Shown piece after piece: positions 37,658 through 50,900 of a DNA stretch of 64,000 bases. A program made the position numbers and the translations under genes. Where the stretch lies: assembly GCA_000231825.2 (NCBI GenBank), contig JH720332.1, positions 345,766-409,765 of the forward strand, given 5' to 3'. Every line of letters starts with the position of its first letter. Position 1 is the first letter of the stretch. This DNA is from Tetrahymena elliotti 4EA. Its lineage: Eukaryota > Ciliophora > Oligohymenophorea > Hymenostomatida > Tetrahymenidae. The notes beneath the pieces are model-generated. The model was not told the origin of the DNA, searched no databases, and was given only the letters and a program-made list of their open reading frames with translations.

Positions 37658-38465
37658 TTTAAAAATATTGTGAATTCTAACTATCTTAAGTTAATGATGT
37701 AATAACTTTTATCTAAGAACTAAGCATTTTATTTTTGTCTTGAACAATGATTACTATTCTAGTAGTAAGAGCTGTGGTAACCATATATTTGAATTATTCT
37801 ATCCAGATAAAAGTTATACTAGTAGATAATTACTGATCTATTTCATAAAAAATTAATGAGTAAATAAAAAAACTTAATATGAAAAATCTTTTCTTTTTAA
37901 TAACTTAGTTCTACTTTCTTAAAAGTATATTTTCCAATCTCTTTCTGCATAAAAAAAATTTATTTTAAATAAATAAATAAAATATTAATACTATGGATAA
38001 GCTCATTTTGTTACTAAATTAAAATGATGGATTCACTAAATAACCAACAATTTCATGAGTAGCTATTTTTATTTAAAATAAAGAAATTAATTAAAAATAA
38101 TTTTAACAAATTTGATTAAAATGAGCAAATTATCAAATTACTATCATTTTTTATGTTAAAGTCTTGTGTGATACACCATACCAATAATATTTATATCACT
38201 TCAGTATCTGTTTTAGATAAACTTTGAAGAGTGAGGGCCATTTCTTTTTGATTTTTATCTTTTAGATATAAAAATAATAATTTATTTTATGATAAAATTT
38301 ATAAAAATAAATTAAAAAATTTTAAATTATTGAACTATTCTTAGTTTATCATTTTATCAAAAAATAATTATTAAAAATTCCTCGTTGATTATAATTATTA
38401 AGAAACTGCAGATTATCATTAATTTTTGTAAAATTATACACTTTTTAAGAAAATTTTTTGAAAAA
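37658..38465. other. 5' flank of the minus-strand kinase, no gene seen
   Basis: AT-rich, with no supported frame. It should contain the promoter of the kinase and the 3' flank of the next minus-strand ORF. Confidence 0.4.
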
Positions 38466-39131
38466 TCAATTAATTGTTTGATTTTAATGACTAATAAAGG
38501 AAATTAAAGAATAAATATTCATATTCCAAAAGAATTTCATTTAATCTTCCATAAATAATTTAATTAATTAAATTATTATAATTTCCTTTTCCTTTTAATA
38601 GTAAATATTATCCTATAAATTATGATAAAGCAATTTTTAATGTTGTAAAGATTTATTTTAATCATGTTTAGATTGTGAAAAACGGAAATAAATTTAGCTT
38701 ATTGATATTTAAAAATCATTTTAATTTAAAATTTTACTTTTATCATGGTAAATCTCTATTTTAGAATACTTTTTATTGGAGAAGAAGTATTTTTTCAAAA
38801 CATTTTAGGCATTTTGTAAGAAATTGGATTGATTTATTACTATTTTTAGCAGTTTATCTTAAATATGATATAAATCTAACTTAAAATAATTCTAACGCAT
38901 TAAAAATGCAGTAAATCCTAACGAAGCCTTACAGTATTTTTTTGATTGTATAACTTTGAAGTTTATAGGAGGATGAAGGCTCTTTTAGCTGTCATAATTT
39001 TCTAAAAATTATTTCTACTATCTTAGAAAATGTCTAAATATTTTTTTTAGTGACGTCATTATATATGAATAATCATTTAAGACCTGATTTGGAGTAGAGG
39101 TTGATATCTATTGATTGATGAATTGAGACAT
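38466..39131 (-). CDS. Hypothetical protein, 221 aa
   Basis: ATG 39131 to TGA 38468-38466, with fragments MSQFINQQISTSTPNQVLND, LKKIFRHFLRQQKQFLENYD, HPPINFKVIQSKKYCKASLG and QDKLLKIVINQSNFLQN. Composition is balanced (C, H, P and D present), favouring a real exon, at least in the N-terminal half. The C-terminal half is richer in I, N, Q and K. Introns were not resolved. No domain recognised. A chance open frame of this length is uncommon but not negligible with a single stop codon. Confidence 0.45.
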
Positions 39132-39820
39132 CCTGGATTATTACTTCAACTGTATGGGTTTTTTTATACTTGCTTTAAAGTTGTCTTGCCTTTTTCTAAT
39201 TATCTTATTCTTTTAATGTATCTATTTTTTTATAATCCTCCTATTAAATATTTTCTGATATATTTTTTTATTTAAGATATAAATTAATATATCCTTAATC
39301 GAAAAAATTAAGATACCTTTATTATCATTTTTTTATCAAATTTTTGAAAAACGAAACTTGAATATTTTTAGCAAATTTTATTCACCTAAAATTTTAATGA
39401 ATAAATATTCAACTATGTGTGAATAAAAAATAATCTATGGTGAATTGAAAAAAAAGAAGCTAAATTTAAAAAATTGATGTCTCAAAAATTCTTAATTATT
39501 AAATGAATATTTATTCTATCATAAATAAAAAATATTTTCAAAAAATCTATTTTAATTTATTTAATGATCTTTAAATACGTCTATTTCAAAAATAATTGTA
39601 TCTAAACAATTAAGTATCATAAAGTATCACTTAAATCTTGTAGATTAATTAGTATCCACTTTAATTAAGAAAGTAAAATTTTTCTATCACTTTCATCAGA
39701 AAAATTGATATGTGGGTAGGATAACTATATAAACTAATAATTACAATGGTTTTTAGATATTATATTGAGATAATTATTAATTAATTAATAAATTTATAAC
39801 TAAACAAAAAAAAAAAATCA
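39132..39820. other. AT-rich spacer upstream of LRR gene
   Basis: No gene recognised. It ends with a poly-A-rich leader directly before ATG 39821, and the same leader-plus-start region recurs at about 43.02-43.1 kb and 53.75-53.8 kb. Confidence 0.4.
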
Positions 39821-42515
39821 ATGTCGATGTAAGAAATAAAATATTTTAGAAATCCCTATGATGTACTTCAATTTCTTTAAAACTACCAATACATTTTAAT
39901 TTTTATCTATTTAAAGTTCTTTAACTCTAATTTAACTTCCCACTTAAATCTTGACCTCAGTTTTATGTAAAATTATTAATTTTTCTTTATTAAATCTTTA
40001 AATTTTGACTTTTAATCTCTTAAAAAAATAGTGTTTCAATACTATTTCAACAGTTTTTAGCAAACAAAAACTTGAATTTAAGATTAATTTGGTTTTATTA
40101 TTGAATACAAATTTAAATGTTTTTTTATTCTTTTAAACATTTCTTTATTCTATATTTATGTGTGTTATTTTTTAAAAGTGAAAAAAGATTTGGAGAAAAA
40201 AAAGCAGTAAAATTAGGAAAGGCCTTAGCAAAATGCTGTCATCTCTAAACTTTGTATCTTTCGTAAAAATAGTGTTTCAATTTTAATCATGCATTTTTGA
40301 ATAAATGAACAAATAAATAAATACTTGAATTTATGAGTTACTGACCTGCGAAATTGGGTTAGTTTACTTGATATTTATTTAGTTGCTCATTCATTAAACT
40401 TTTATTTATGTTTTTATCTTTCTTTTAAATATTTTTTATCCAATATTTATTTTTATTTTTTTTAAAGTACGAGGACAATACGTGATAATGGTGCATAAGC
40501 ATTAGGATCTGGATTAGAAAAATGCCCTAATCTCTAAACTTTGTCTCTTAGGCTAAAGTAAAAATAGTGTTTCAATATTAATTTGTATTTTAAAATGAAA
40601 TAAAAAAATTTCTGAATGACTAACTAACTAAATTAATTGATTTACTTGATATTTTATTTAGCTTGTTTGCTCATTCATTAATTCAATTTTATTTGTTCTT
40701 TAGAAATTCAATTTAAATTTATCTTTTTTCACATACTTTTCAACATTTTTTTTCCTAATATTTATTTTAACAACTCTTTAAAAGTTACAATAATATTGGT
40801 GAAATTGGTATATAAGGATTAGGATCTCACTTAGCAAAATGTTGTAATCTCTAAACTTTGACTCTTAGCCTTTGGTAAAAGTAGTATTTAAATATTAGCT
40901 ATTTGTTTTTGAATGAATACATAAGGACTTTAATTTAAGAGCACTTAACAACCAATATGTATTTTTGTAATTTTTTAAAAGGGATAATAAAATTGGTGAT
41001 TTGGGAGCATAAGGATTAGGATCTGAATTATCAAAATGCTCTAATCTCTAAACTTTAACTCTTTACCTCGAGTAAAAATAGTTCTTTAGTGTTAATTATG
41101 CATAGAGTTTGATAATGAATTCCTCATTTTCCTGCAGAAACCAGATGCATTTTGACAATATCCAGAGGAATTACTGGCTTAATAACTTTTTTTCAAAAGA
41201 ATCATATAATAATAATTAAATATTTATATTGAATATCTCATCTAAGATAAATTTCATTAAAATATAATTGAAATAAATAAACTGATTTTTAAACATTTAA
41301 GTTTTGTTCAGTTTCAAAACCTACCATCAAAAATATAATTTTTACCAATTATGATGGTTTTACAAGCTTTCCATCAAATTCTAAAAAAACCTAAATATTC
41401 ATGAGTACAATTTTTTATAATTTACTCTTTATCATCCATCTTAATTTCTTTTTAAGATTTTTTTTGTTCATATTAAAGTAATAGGTTCGCTCACTCAATC
41501 ATTAACATTTATTTTTATTTTTTTTCAGATTTAATATATTTCTTTATTTGATGTTTATGTATATAACTTTATAAAAGTGACAGTAATATTGGTGGTATTG
41601 GTGCATAGGGATTAGGATTTGGCATAGCAAAATGTTCTAATCTCAAAAGTTTGACTCTGGGCCTTAAGTAAAAAAATATATTTGCTTGGCTCATTCATAA
41701 AATTAGTTTTTATTTTTTTTTCAGATTAAAATCAAATTTTTTTTTAATTCTTTTAAATATTTCTTTATTCAATATTTAATTTTGTGATTTTTTAAAAGTA
41801 GTGATAATATGAGGGAAAAAGATCTTTAAGGATTAGTATCTGAGATAGCATAAAGCTCTACTCTCTAAAATTTTTATCTTTGGATGAAGTAAAAATAGTG
41901 TTTCAATATTAGTTATTTAATTAATAAAAAGCTGATTGAGTCATTTGATTTGGTTCACTTATTCTCAAATTACTTGTTCTTTTTTTTAGATTCAAATTTT
42001 TATGTTTTAATCGTTCTTTCAAATATTTCTTGATTCAATTTTTATTTTAAAAATTTTTTAAAAGTACTGTTACTAGTGAAATAAGTGCAAAAGGAATTAT
42101 ATCTGAGTTAGTAAAATGGTCTAATCTCAAAACTTTGACTCTTACTCTAGGGTAAAAATAATTTTTATATTCAATAAACTATTGGTGAATATTATATGTC
42201 AATCGAAAGCTTCAATATTATTTAAGATTTTTGAATGAATATTAATAAAGAATCTAATTTTTCAAAGATTAAATAACCAACTAATTTGGGTTTTTTTACA
42301 GGATATTTGCTAGGCTCATTTATTCATTAGTTTATATTTTTTCTTTTCAGATTTAATTCAAATTTTTAAGTTTTTATCATTCTTCTAAATATCTCTTTAT
42401 TCAATATTTATAATATTTTAAAAGTTGGTATTACTTTGATGAAATGCAAAAATAAAGATTTAGATCTCAACTAAGAAAAGCAAAAAGATTAGTTAAGATA
42501 AAACTTTCCTATTGA
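39821..42515 (+). CDS. LRR protein, 285 aa, 9 exons, one repeat per exon (array 3)
   Basis: Exons 39821-39966, 40179-40262, 40468-40557, 40785-40874, 40982-41071, 41578-41667, 41799-41888, 42065-42151 and 42425-42515 (TGA); the total of 858 nt keeps frame. Exon 1 starts MSMQEIKYFRNPYDVLQFLQ. Inner exons of 84-90 nt, all phase 2, each encode one LRR such as YNNIGEIGIQGLGSHLAKCC then NLQTLTLSL. Exons follow TTTTTAAAAG acceptors and end at GTAAAAATAG donors, and the introns themselves are similar to each other. A relic LRR exon end at about 39980-40030 has its donor mutated to AA. The large intron 41072-41577 carries a copied piece of the kinase gene. No signal or membrane segment, so an intracellular scaffold is likely. 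Confidence 0.8.
41389..41477. repeat. Copied fragment of the minus-strand kinase gene inside an LRR intron
   Basis: About 89 bp matching 36724-36811 with roughly two or three differences, in the same orientation, located in the intron 41072-41577. The source lies in the Asn/Gln-rich linker coding region of the kinase. It has no role as coding sequence here. Confidence 0.85.
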
Positions 42516-43062
42516 AATAATTATTAAGTTTAGTGGAATGATAGACAGATACTGTTTACTTTTAAATAATCTATTGATAATCAAAGATGAAAATTTATAT
42601 AAAATTATAATTAATTTCAACTTAATTAAGAAGCTAAATAAAAATCTTGTCTGAATATTAAAGCTTATTTATCTGTCTTAATCAGATTTATTTTATCTAT
42701 TTAAATCAATTTTTTAATTTAATTTAAAATAAATTTAATTATTTATTCTTTCTTGTTACTAAAATATTTTTTTTAATTCTAAATTTTTTCATATTTATTT
42801 AAAGATGTTTCAAAAAAGTAACCCTTGTATTTTTTTTCATTTATTTTTACGTATCCTAAAATTTTAAAAAATAAATTTTCAACTTTTGGTGAATAGAATA
42901 TCATCTTCAGATCTCAATATGAATAGAAAAAAATTTCTTTTTTAAATTTATTTTAATAATTGAATTATGCTTAAATATTTCATTTCAAAATAGTTTAAAT
43001 ATCATATTACAACACTTGTTAATTAATTAATAAATTCATAACTAAACAAATAATAAAAAAAA
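42516..43062. other. Spacer, no gene seen
   Basis: AT-rich DNA between the complete LRR gene and its broken neighbour. Confidence 0.4.
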
Positions 43063-43069
43063 AGAAGCA

Positions 43070-43860
43070 GTATTGATATAAGAAATAAAATATTTACAAA
43101 TCTCTTTAATGCAATTAAATTTCTTGAAAACTACCAATATATTTTAATTTCTATCCATTTAAAGTTACTTAGATCTAATTTAACTTCCTACTTAAATTTT
43201 CAACTTTTGATTTTACATAAAATGATTAATTTTTCTTTATTAAATCTTGATTAAATTTAGGTTTTTAATCTCTTAAAATATTAGAGTAATACTATTTACA
43301 CATTTTTAAGTAAAAAAAACTTTAATTTAAGATTGTTTTGATCTGATTATTTTATAAAAATTAAAAAATTTAAATGTTTTTTTTTATTCTTTTAAACATT
43401 TGTTAATTCAATATTTATGCTTGTTATTTTTAAAATTAAGAATTATTTTGATAAAAAATGCTCAGAAGAATTAGCATAGGGCTTAGCTAAATGCTGTAAT
43501 CTCTAAACTTTGGCTCTTGACCTAAAGTAAAAATAGTATTTCAATGTTAATTAAGAATAAATAAATACTTGAATTTATTGTTACTAACCTTGAAAATTGG
43601 TTATTTTACTTGATGTTTGTTAAGTTACTCATTCATTAATTTTTATTTATGTTTTTCTCACTCTTTTATCTATTTTTTATCCAATATTTATTTTATTAAT
43701 TTTTTAAAAGTGAAAAGAATATTGATAAACATACATACATGTAATCGAGCATTTAAATGCACTCAGATATACATCTTAAAAATTAGATTTAATGATATTA
43801 TTTTATTTATTTATATATATTATTATATATGTTTAATAATTTCCTAAATTTATTTTAAAA
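43070..43860 (+). pseudogene. Broken paralogue of the 39.8-kb LRR gene
   Basis: Sequence 43070-43230 is homologous to exon 1 of the 39.8-kb gene, but the start ATG is altered (now ATTGATATA) and the donor GTAAAA has become CATAAAA. One LRR exon relic at 43441-43526 keeps EELAQGLAKCCNLQTLALDL but has an abnormal acceptor. A further acceptor at 43709-43710 leads into sequence no longer readable as LRR. Clearly a decayed tandem duplicate. Confidence 0.7.
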
Positions 43861-43869
43861 TATATATAT

Positions 43870-44863
43870 GCTACTGGAGAATGTTCAGAGAGTTCAGGTC
43901 CTTTCAATGTAGCAGTCCAATCAGTGAATTTACTGATATAATAAGTGATATAACTAAATAAGTGATGTTTTGAATTAAATAGATACTTTGTTTTATATTT
44001 AAAAAAAGTTTATACTTTGTTAAATTCTTTTTAAATCTAAAATATTATTATTCAACAAATAAATTTTTTAAAGTCATTAAATAATTTAAGTATGGATTAA
44101 TTAAAGCTATTTATTCCTAGAAAAGTCGGATTAAATTCATTTTTAATTAAAGATAAAAATAGATATGTTATTTTATTTAATTATTAAAGATTTAAATAAT
44201 CATTATTCAACAGAAAAAATCACAAATACAAAAATTAAATTTTGAAGAATGTTGGATGGATAGTTTGAGAGCAAAGCAAGTAATAAGAATGCCTGACAAA
44301 TAAAATATGTTAATAAAAATCAGTAAAATCAGGAAGATTGTTATAATTTAAAAATGCTGCTTAAATGATAAGAAGAAAAAGAAAAGCAAGCAAATATTCA
44401 TTATTTAATTCAATTAATAAATACTTTTTAGATAAAAAAGAATTCAATTGAAAGGAAGTCTTCTTGCTTTTTTTGAAGATTTTCAAACCTAATTCATTAT
44501 TTTTACAATTTTTGATTTATTATTTGACTGATTTTTATTTGTTTGTTTATTGATTGTCTATGAATAATAAGTTATTAGTGAATTTGTTAATCTTTAATAT
44601 AGGATGGTTTTTATTTGTGAAATAATTAGTTTATTTTTCATTGAATATTTTGAGTTTTTAAAGAAAGTTTAAAGAAAAAGATATTGAAACTTGAAATAAA
44701 TAAATAGATAAAGAAACAAATCAAGCAAGCAAGCAAATAAACAAACAATCTTTTAATAAATAAAGATAGATAAAATCTAAATTAAATACAAACAAGCATT
44801 ATTAATTAAAGTTATAAATATAAGAATAATAAGAATATTTAATAAAAAAACTTAAGAATTAAA
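43870..44863. other. 5' flank of the next gene
   Basis: No coding sequence supported. It ends with AAGCAAGCAAGCAAATAAAC repeats and an AT-rich leader before ATG 44864, probably the promoter and 5' UTR. Confidence 0.45.
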
Positions 44864-46889
44864 ATGTATCCACCTTCAGTAGGCTATTAATCAAGTCCTT
44901 ATCTACATTAGCATCAGGTTCCTATAACACGTCATCTTGCATCATATAATTTGGGTGTTACACCAGCAAGTAGACCTTTTGACTCTCCATAAGTAGGTAG
45001 TCCTTAGATCATTTAAAGCAGATATATTGATGGAGTTTAATCTCAAGCTGGTTTAACTCCTTAAGGCTCTGTTTTTGGCACTAATCGTCCATAGAGTGTT
45101 TAATTTGGGCAACATGGCTAAAGCCCTGTTTCAGTATAAAGTCAATTGATAAATTCTCAATATAATAATGGAGTCTATAATCCTTAAATGAAATACATAG
45201 GAGGTGCTTAAAACAATATTACTCAATAGGGAGCAATAACTTAAGGTTTAACTTAAGGAAGTGTTGCCAATATTTAAGGAGGCTCTACAGCAGTTTAATA
45301 AAATTTAGTCAACCAATAATAAATTTAGCAATAAGGTTTACAATAGCCAAGTACAATTTAGCAATAGGATGCAGCAGTTGCAAACTAATACCAAGGAGGA
45401 TCAGTTGTAAATCCAGCTCAAGTTGGTTTAGGAGCATCTCCTTCCGTTGACATTAATAGTGCAGCTAATTATGAAAATCCCAATTTCAAGGGTGGTGATT
45501 ACTACAGAAACGGACCTAATTAGTTCACTCGTATGCCATATGATCATGCTGAAAGAGATTTATATGATTAAGATCTAACATAAACTAGACGTCGTAATCC
45601 AGGAAAGATAGTTGGTCCTCACATTTATTCTTATGGTAAATACTCATTCTTAACCTTAAAAAACATTTAAAATGAATAAAAACCCTGCAAAGATGGACAA
45701 AGTTATGCAGCAAATCATATTTTAAATATTAATTTAAAAAAAGGCTTTGAAAAGATGTTTCATTTTTAAATTATGATTTAAAAATTAGTCAATCAATAAA
45801 TAAAAGCACCATAAAAACAATAACAAAAACAAGCAAAGAAGTTTGAAAAAGCTTAAAATAAGCATCAAGAAATATTTTAAATAAAGCAAAGAGTTAGCGA
45901 GAAGTTTTGAAAGCTGTTTTTATTATTTTAATTTAAAAAATAAAAAGAAATTGAAGTAGATTTTATTCTCTCAAAAAAATTTTATTTCAAAGATTGTTAA
46001 ACGATAAGATTTTTGAACCAGTTTAAATTATGAATGATTGATTGATAGATAGATAGATAGATTCAATTAGATAATTGCTTCACAATAATTTGAAAAATTA
46101 ATTACGTTTCTGCCTTTTAAGATTTAAGAAAAATCAATTCATAAAACAAAATAAATTATCTTTAAATAACAATCAAAAAAATCAATCAATTGAAAAATAA
46201 AAAGAGAAAAGAGATTTTTGATCTATAAATATCTTTTTTAATAAAAAATTATTAATTTAAAAATAAATCATAAATAAAAAGATGACAGTGAAGACAACAG
46301 AGTAAGAAAACCACCCGATTAGGAACATGAATAAAAAATCCAAAAATTGAAGAGTGAAAAAACTAAAAGAGAACTTCACGTCTAAGAATTAGATTATAAA
46401 ATACACATCTTGGAATAAGAAAACTAAAGTTTAAGAAACTAGATGGATTAAATGAAAACAGACTACAAAAGACTTGCTTAAGTGTAATTTTTTTTATATT
46501 TTTCAAATTAGAACAAATTTTGAATTTTTAACTCCAATTCAAATAAAAAAAAATATTGTTTTTATATTACAGCTATGAAGAGAAATATAGTCACGAAATT
46601 GAAAGATTACACTTAGAAAACTAAGATTATGAGAATTCTAATAAGTAGTGGGCTACCAGATTTAAAGATTTGGTAGATAAATGTGATGACCTTGTCTAAG
46701 AAAAATAAGTAATACTTACTATTCCCATTCGCGTTAAATTCTTTTTTACATTTATCTATCTTTTTTAAATAGGATTTAGAAGAGTAAAACAGAAAATTAA
46801 ATGACAAAATCCTTCAAATTCAGGTCTTGCTCCATGAACAGCCAATTAAAAACCAAATGAGATTTGAAAGCAATAATAAAAACTTCTGA
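44864..46889 (+). CDS. Gln-rich, C-terminal coiled-coil protein, 408 aa, 4 exons
   Basis: Exons 44864-45635, 46282-46483, 46573-46708 and 46773-46889; all junctions are in frame (1227 nt including TGA). The N-terminal 260 residues are rich in Gln, Gly, Ser, Pro and Asn (start MYPPSVGYQSSPYLHQHQ) and look disordered. After PHIYSYDDSEDN the protein becomes a continuous coiled coil (HILEQENQSLRNQMDQMKTD, SHEIERLHLENQDYENSNK, LEEQNRKLNDKILQIQVLL). Codon use is clean, with TAA/TAG for Gln throughout. Such low-complexity-plus-coiled-coil proteins in ciliates are often cytoskeletal or basal-body associated, but no family is recognised, so the role is inference. Intron 1 is long (646 nt) compared with the others (64-89 nt). 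Confidence 0.9.
46039..46064. repeat. GATA microsatellite
   Basis: Short run of GATA-type tetranucleotides (GATAGATAGATAGATAGATT) in intron 1 of the coiled-coil gene. Confidence 0.8.
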
Positions 46890-47903
46890 ATATTTTGTTG
46901 ATATAAATTATATTTTTCCTTATATATAGTAAACTTATCAATTGCTTACTTAATTCCTCCACCCACCCATCCTGTCTTCAATAAAAAACCTTCCTTTATC
47001 TTTTTAAACAGTTTAAAATTTTTACTTGTAAATATGTGAATCAAACATCACTTAAAGTAGTAAATATTTGTTAGTGCTCCTTTTTTGTAATAATTATTAT
47101 CTTTTTGATGATAGAATTAAAATATTCTGATTATTTTTTTACAATTTAAAAATATACATATAAGCTAAATTTTAATCTCTTTTAACCTTATTTATTTTGA
47201 GATTCAAGAAGCCATTTTTTTAGTTAAATTTAAAAATTAATATTGCAAAAAAAACGTTTAAATTAGATAAAAGATAAATAGATGCGAAAGAACAAGAGTT
47301 AATAATTTTTAAATATTTTGATCAAATGAATGTACAAAGATTGCTCTCTATTTTCAAGTACTAAAATATTATTATTATTTTTATCAAATGTAAAATTTAT
47401 CAAATATTTAAAAAAATTAATTTAAAGAACAATTTCAATATTATTTAATCAAAAAATATATTATCAGAATTATTTTTATTTTTAAAAATCTAGTTTGTTT
47501 TTCATTCGATTTTTTTAAAAAAGCTGTAAAAAGAAGATAAAATAGATTTTCCAGAGAAAATATTGAAAGAATAATATTGATTTATTTTTTGAAATGTTTT
47601 GTTGATTTCTCAATTAAATTAATAAATTTGTTCTCTTTTGAGGAACAATAGTCAATTTCATAGATAATAATATTAACATTATTACTTATGTCATATTGTT
47701 GCTTATAAATCATTCTAACGATAAATTTGTTTTTATTCTATTAGTTGATTAATTATAATAGAGAATTCTATAATGAAATAAAAATACAAAATACAAAATG
47801 CTTTTAATTAATGACTTAAAAATAAATATTAATTTTAAATTTTGTTTGATAGAATATTTATTTAAAATCAACAATTTTATTTTTAGATTTTGAGAAAATT
47901 AAT
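46890..47903. other. Convergent intergenic region
   Basis: Lies between two converging genes and should hold both 3' UTRs. AT-rich; no gene seen. Confidence 0.5.
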
Positions 47904-50900
47904 TCAAACTGGTTTAGTGTGCTTGTGTTTTTATGATTCAACAAAGATTGTTGTCGTTGGGAAAGAAAATTGTTCTTTGAAGTCTTCTGTTACACATTAA
48001 GTGTACAAAACATACAAGAGGGACTCTATTTTATGGTGTAGCTAAACTCCTTAAAATAGACCTCTTGTATTTTCAAACTCCATTCTGCTTCCCTCATCAT
48101 TATCAAAATCACTATCTGAAAATATTACAGAGGAGTCTTTTCTTTTTACTTTCTTTTTAGATGCTTTGTCTTCTTATTTTTGAACTTGCGATTACTGCAT
48201 CTATTACTATTATTTCATCTATTAGCCTCTCAATTGTTTTTCATTCCACTAAGATAAACAAATAAATGTTTTAAAGAAAATTTAAAGACATAAATAAATG
48301 ATAAAATAATCTTATTAGATAAAGTTAATTTACTTCTTTAATGAAAGAATCTAATTTCTCATAGAAAAGCCTATCTGCTAACCTGGCTAATGCTTCTAAT
48401 AATTCTGGCATTCCCATTTGATAGTGCCTATCATATTTAATCTCATCTATTTGGGTCATCATACTCAAATTAAAGATAGCATTTACATCTCTTTCAGTAA
48501 ATCTATTTCCAATTAAGTCAGAATCACTACACACAGATCTAAACTCTTCCATAGTCATATATTTAAAAGCCATAAATTATCTTTTTTTCAAAGGATCACT
48601 GTATTTATTAAATACATTTTTGACTATTGGATTATAATACTTAAAGCAGTAATCACATCTTTCATTCCATAAGTTAGATTACCTCCAAGCTTAACAAACT
48701 TAATACCTCTTAAGAGCACTTAAGTATCCTTCATTCAAAAGTAAAGTCAAAGCTTGTGAATATTTATTAGTTATTTTATGTCTGATATACTTATCTTCTG
48801 CCAGTCTAACAATAATTTCCATAAATTAATACCTAATTAAACCTTTTTCTGGATTTCTTGGATTCCTTTTTATCTTACTGCTTGTTTTTGTTACTACAAA
48901 TTTCAAATCAACATCTGATAACTTTAAATTTAAGTTATCAATTATATTTGTTTTATTTATAAAATCTGTAAATGTATTAGTCATAATACAAGGAACATCT
49001 ATAATTGTTCCTATTGCTGCAAGATATCTGTAAGAATTTTTTATAAAAGGATATATTCCTCTAAGCTCTTCTTTCACAATTGATAAATCATTTTCATCTC
49101 TAATCATCTAGTTTATCTTTGAACACTCCCAATCAAATTCAAAACAACGCTTAATCAAACTCTAAAGAAATATTAATATATATTATAAATACTTCAAAAT
49201 TTATCTTAAAAATTTATTTCTAATATTATTTTTAAAATACAAATTTTATCAAAAATGAGTGGTTTTTAAAAAATAATGGGGGTTAAATAAATGAAATATC
49301 TTAGTAAATATAATTATATTGAAGTAGAAATAGAAGAAGAAAAAAAAAATGATTACTTCATCTTCCAATCTGAAATCTTTAAAGAGCGATTGCTAGAAAT
49401 CCCACATTTAAGCTGCTAATTACATTTATTCTCTACCTTGAAGTTGTATTCTAGGACGTAGTTTAATTTAAGGAATGTAAATTAAATCTGCTTAATTTGT
49501 AACATTAGCTACACTAGCATTTAGATTTGTATTTTTTTGATTCAAATTTTTACTTTTTGTGGGAGACATTTGTGCTTTATCTTAAGTTTTAATTGAGAAA
49601 ATGCTAAAATATTTTTAAGTTTTAAGGACATTGAAAGTCTTAATTTCTAATTTTTTCTGTTTTTTAATTGGTTTGTCAAAAATAATTAAATTTCCTAGTA
49701 ATTTATATTGAACATTGTCCATCTCTTTTTTAATTGCTTTTTCTTCCTCTTTTTAAAACTAAGACAGATCATCTAGTTTTTTCTTGTTAAAATTCCCTTT
49801 GGATGAGGCATCCATTTATATTTAAATCTTTTCTCTTCTTGATTCCCAATCTTTTTAGCTATTAATTATATCTTCTAAAATGAATGATTTTTTACTATGA
49901 TCAATTTCCTTTGAAGTGAAATTCACTATTATTCCTTTCTAAAATATTTTAAATAAACTAATTAGAAACAATTTCATCTTTTTAATTTTTCTTTTTCAAT
50001 TTTTTAATTGATTTTTAAAATGTTTCAAGGAATCTTAAAAATTGAATAAGAAATAAGTAAATTATAAATTACCTCTTCAAATCTCATAGGTTAGTCTTTA
50101 GCTATTTTTATATTAGTCATTCCATCCAAAGAAAAGAAATATCTTATTTAGCATTTAGGAGGAACCATTCTTACAAGGTAGAAATAACCATAATTGCTAC
50201 TTTCATCATTCATTCTAACAGCAGTATACCCATCAATTTCTAAATGTAAATATATAGTTTCTATATTTTCCAAATCGCCTGAAGTTACTGTCCATTCAAA
50301 TGTGTGCTCATACCAACCTTCACATATCCAACAATTATCTCCTGCTCTGATAGGTAATTCTTCTTAACATTCTTTCATTAATCTATTCTCTCCATATCCT
50401 TTAAACCTTAAAATTTAAAGAAATAAATTAACTCAAAAATAATATAATCTAATTTACTTAACTCCATCTATTCTTTTTGATAAATCTGGGATATAATTAG
50501 CATCAAATAAATCTTTTGCATAGCATTAGTGAATGAATCCCTAGTATGTGATAAAGCAGTCATGTCCTGAAAAATGGAACCCAATGATAGAAGTATTCTT
50601 TTTAATAACTTTAGACAAAAAAAGACAATCTTATATTCTAAATTAATTGTAGCTCAAATCTAAATGGCATATAGAATTCTCATTATTTGCTTCACAAATT
50701 TTCTTAAATGAGTTATTAAAAAGATCATAATTTAAAGATAACCCTATTTAATTGTGAGATAAATCTAAAACTTTCATTCTTCCATTCTCTCTACAAGCAT
50801 CCAAAATTAAAGCACCTCCTTCTCCTTTTTAATAACAAATTTATTTTGAATTAATTTCTAAAAAAAATAATTTTCATAAACAATAAATAAGTAATTATAA

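Noticed and set aside
46613..46807. Minus-strand 64-codon frame
   Set aside because: Antisense to exons 3 and 4 of the coiled-coil gene.
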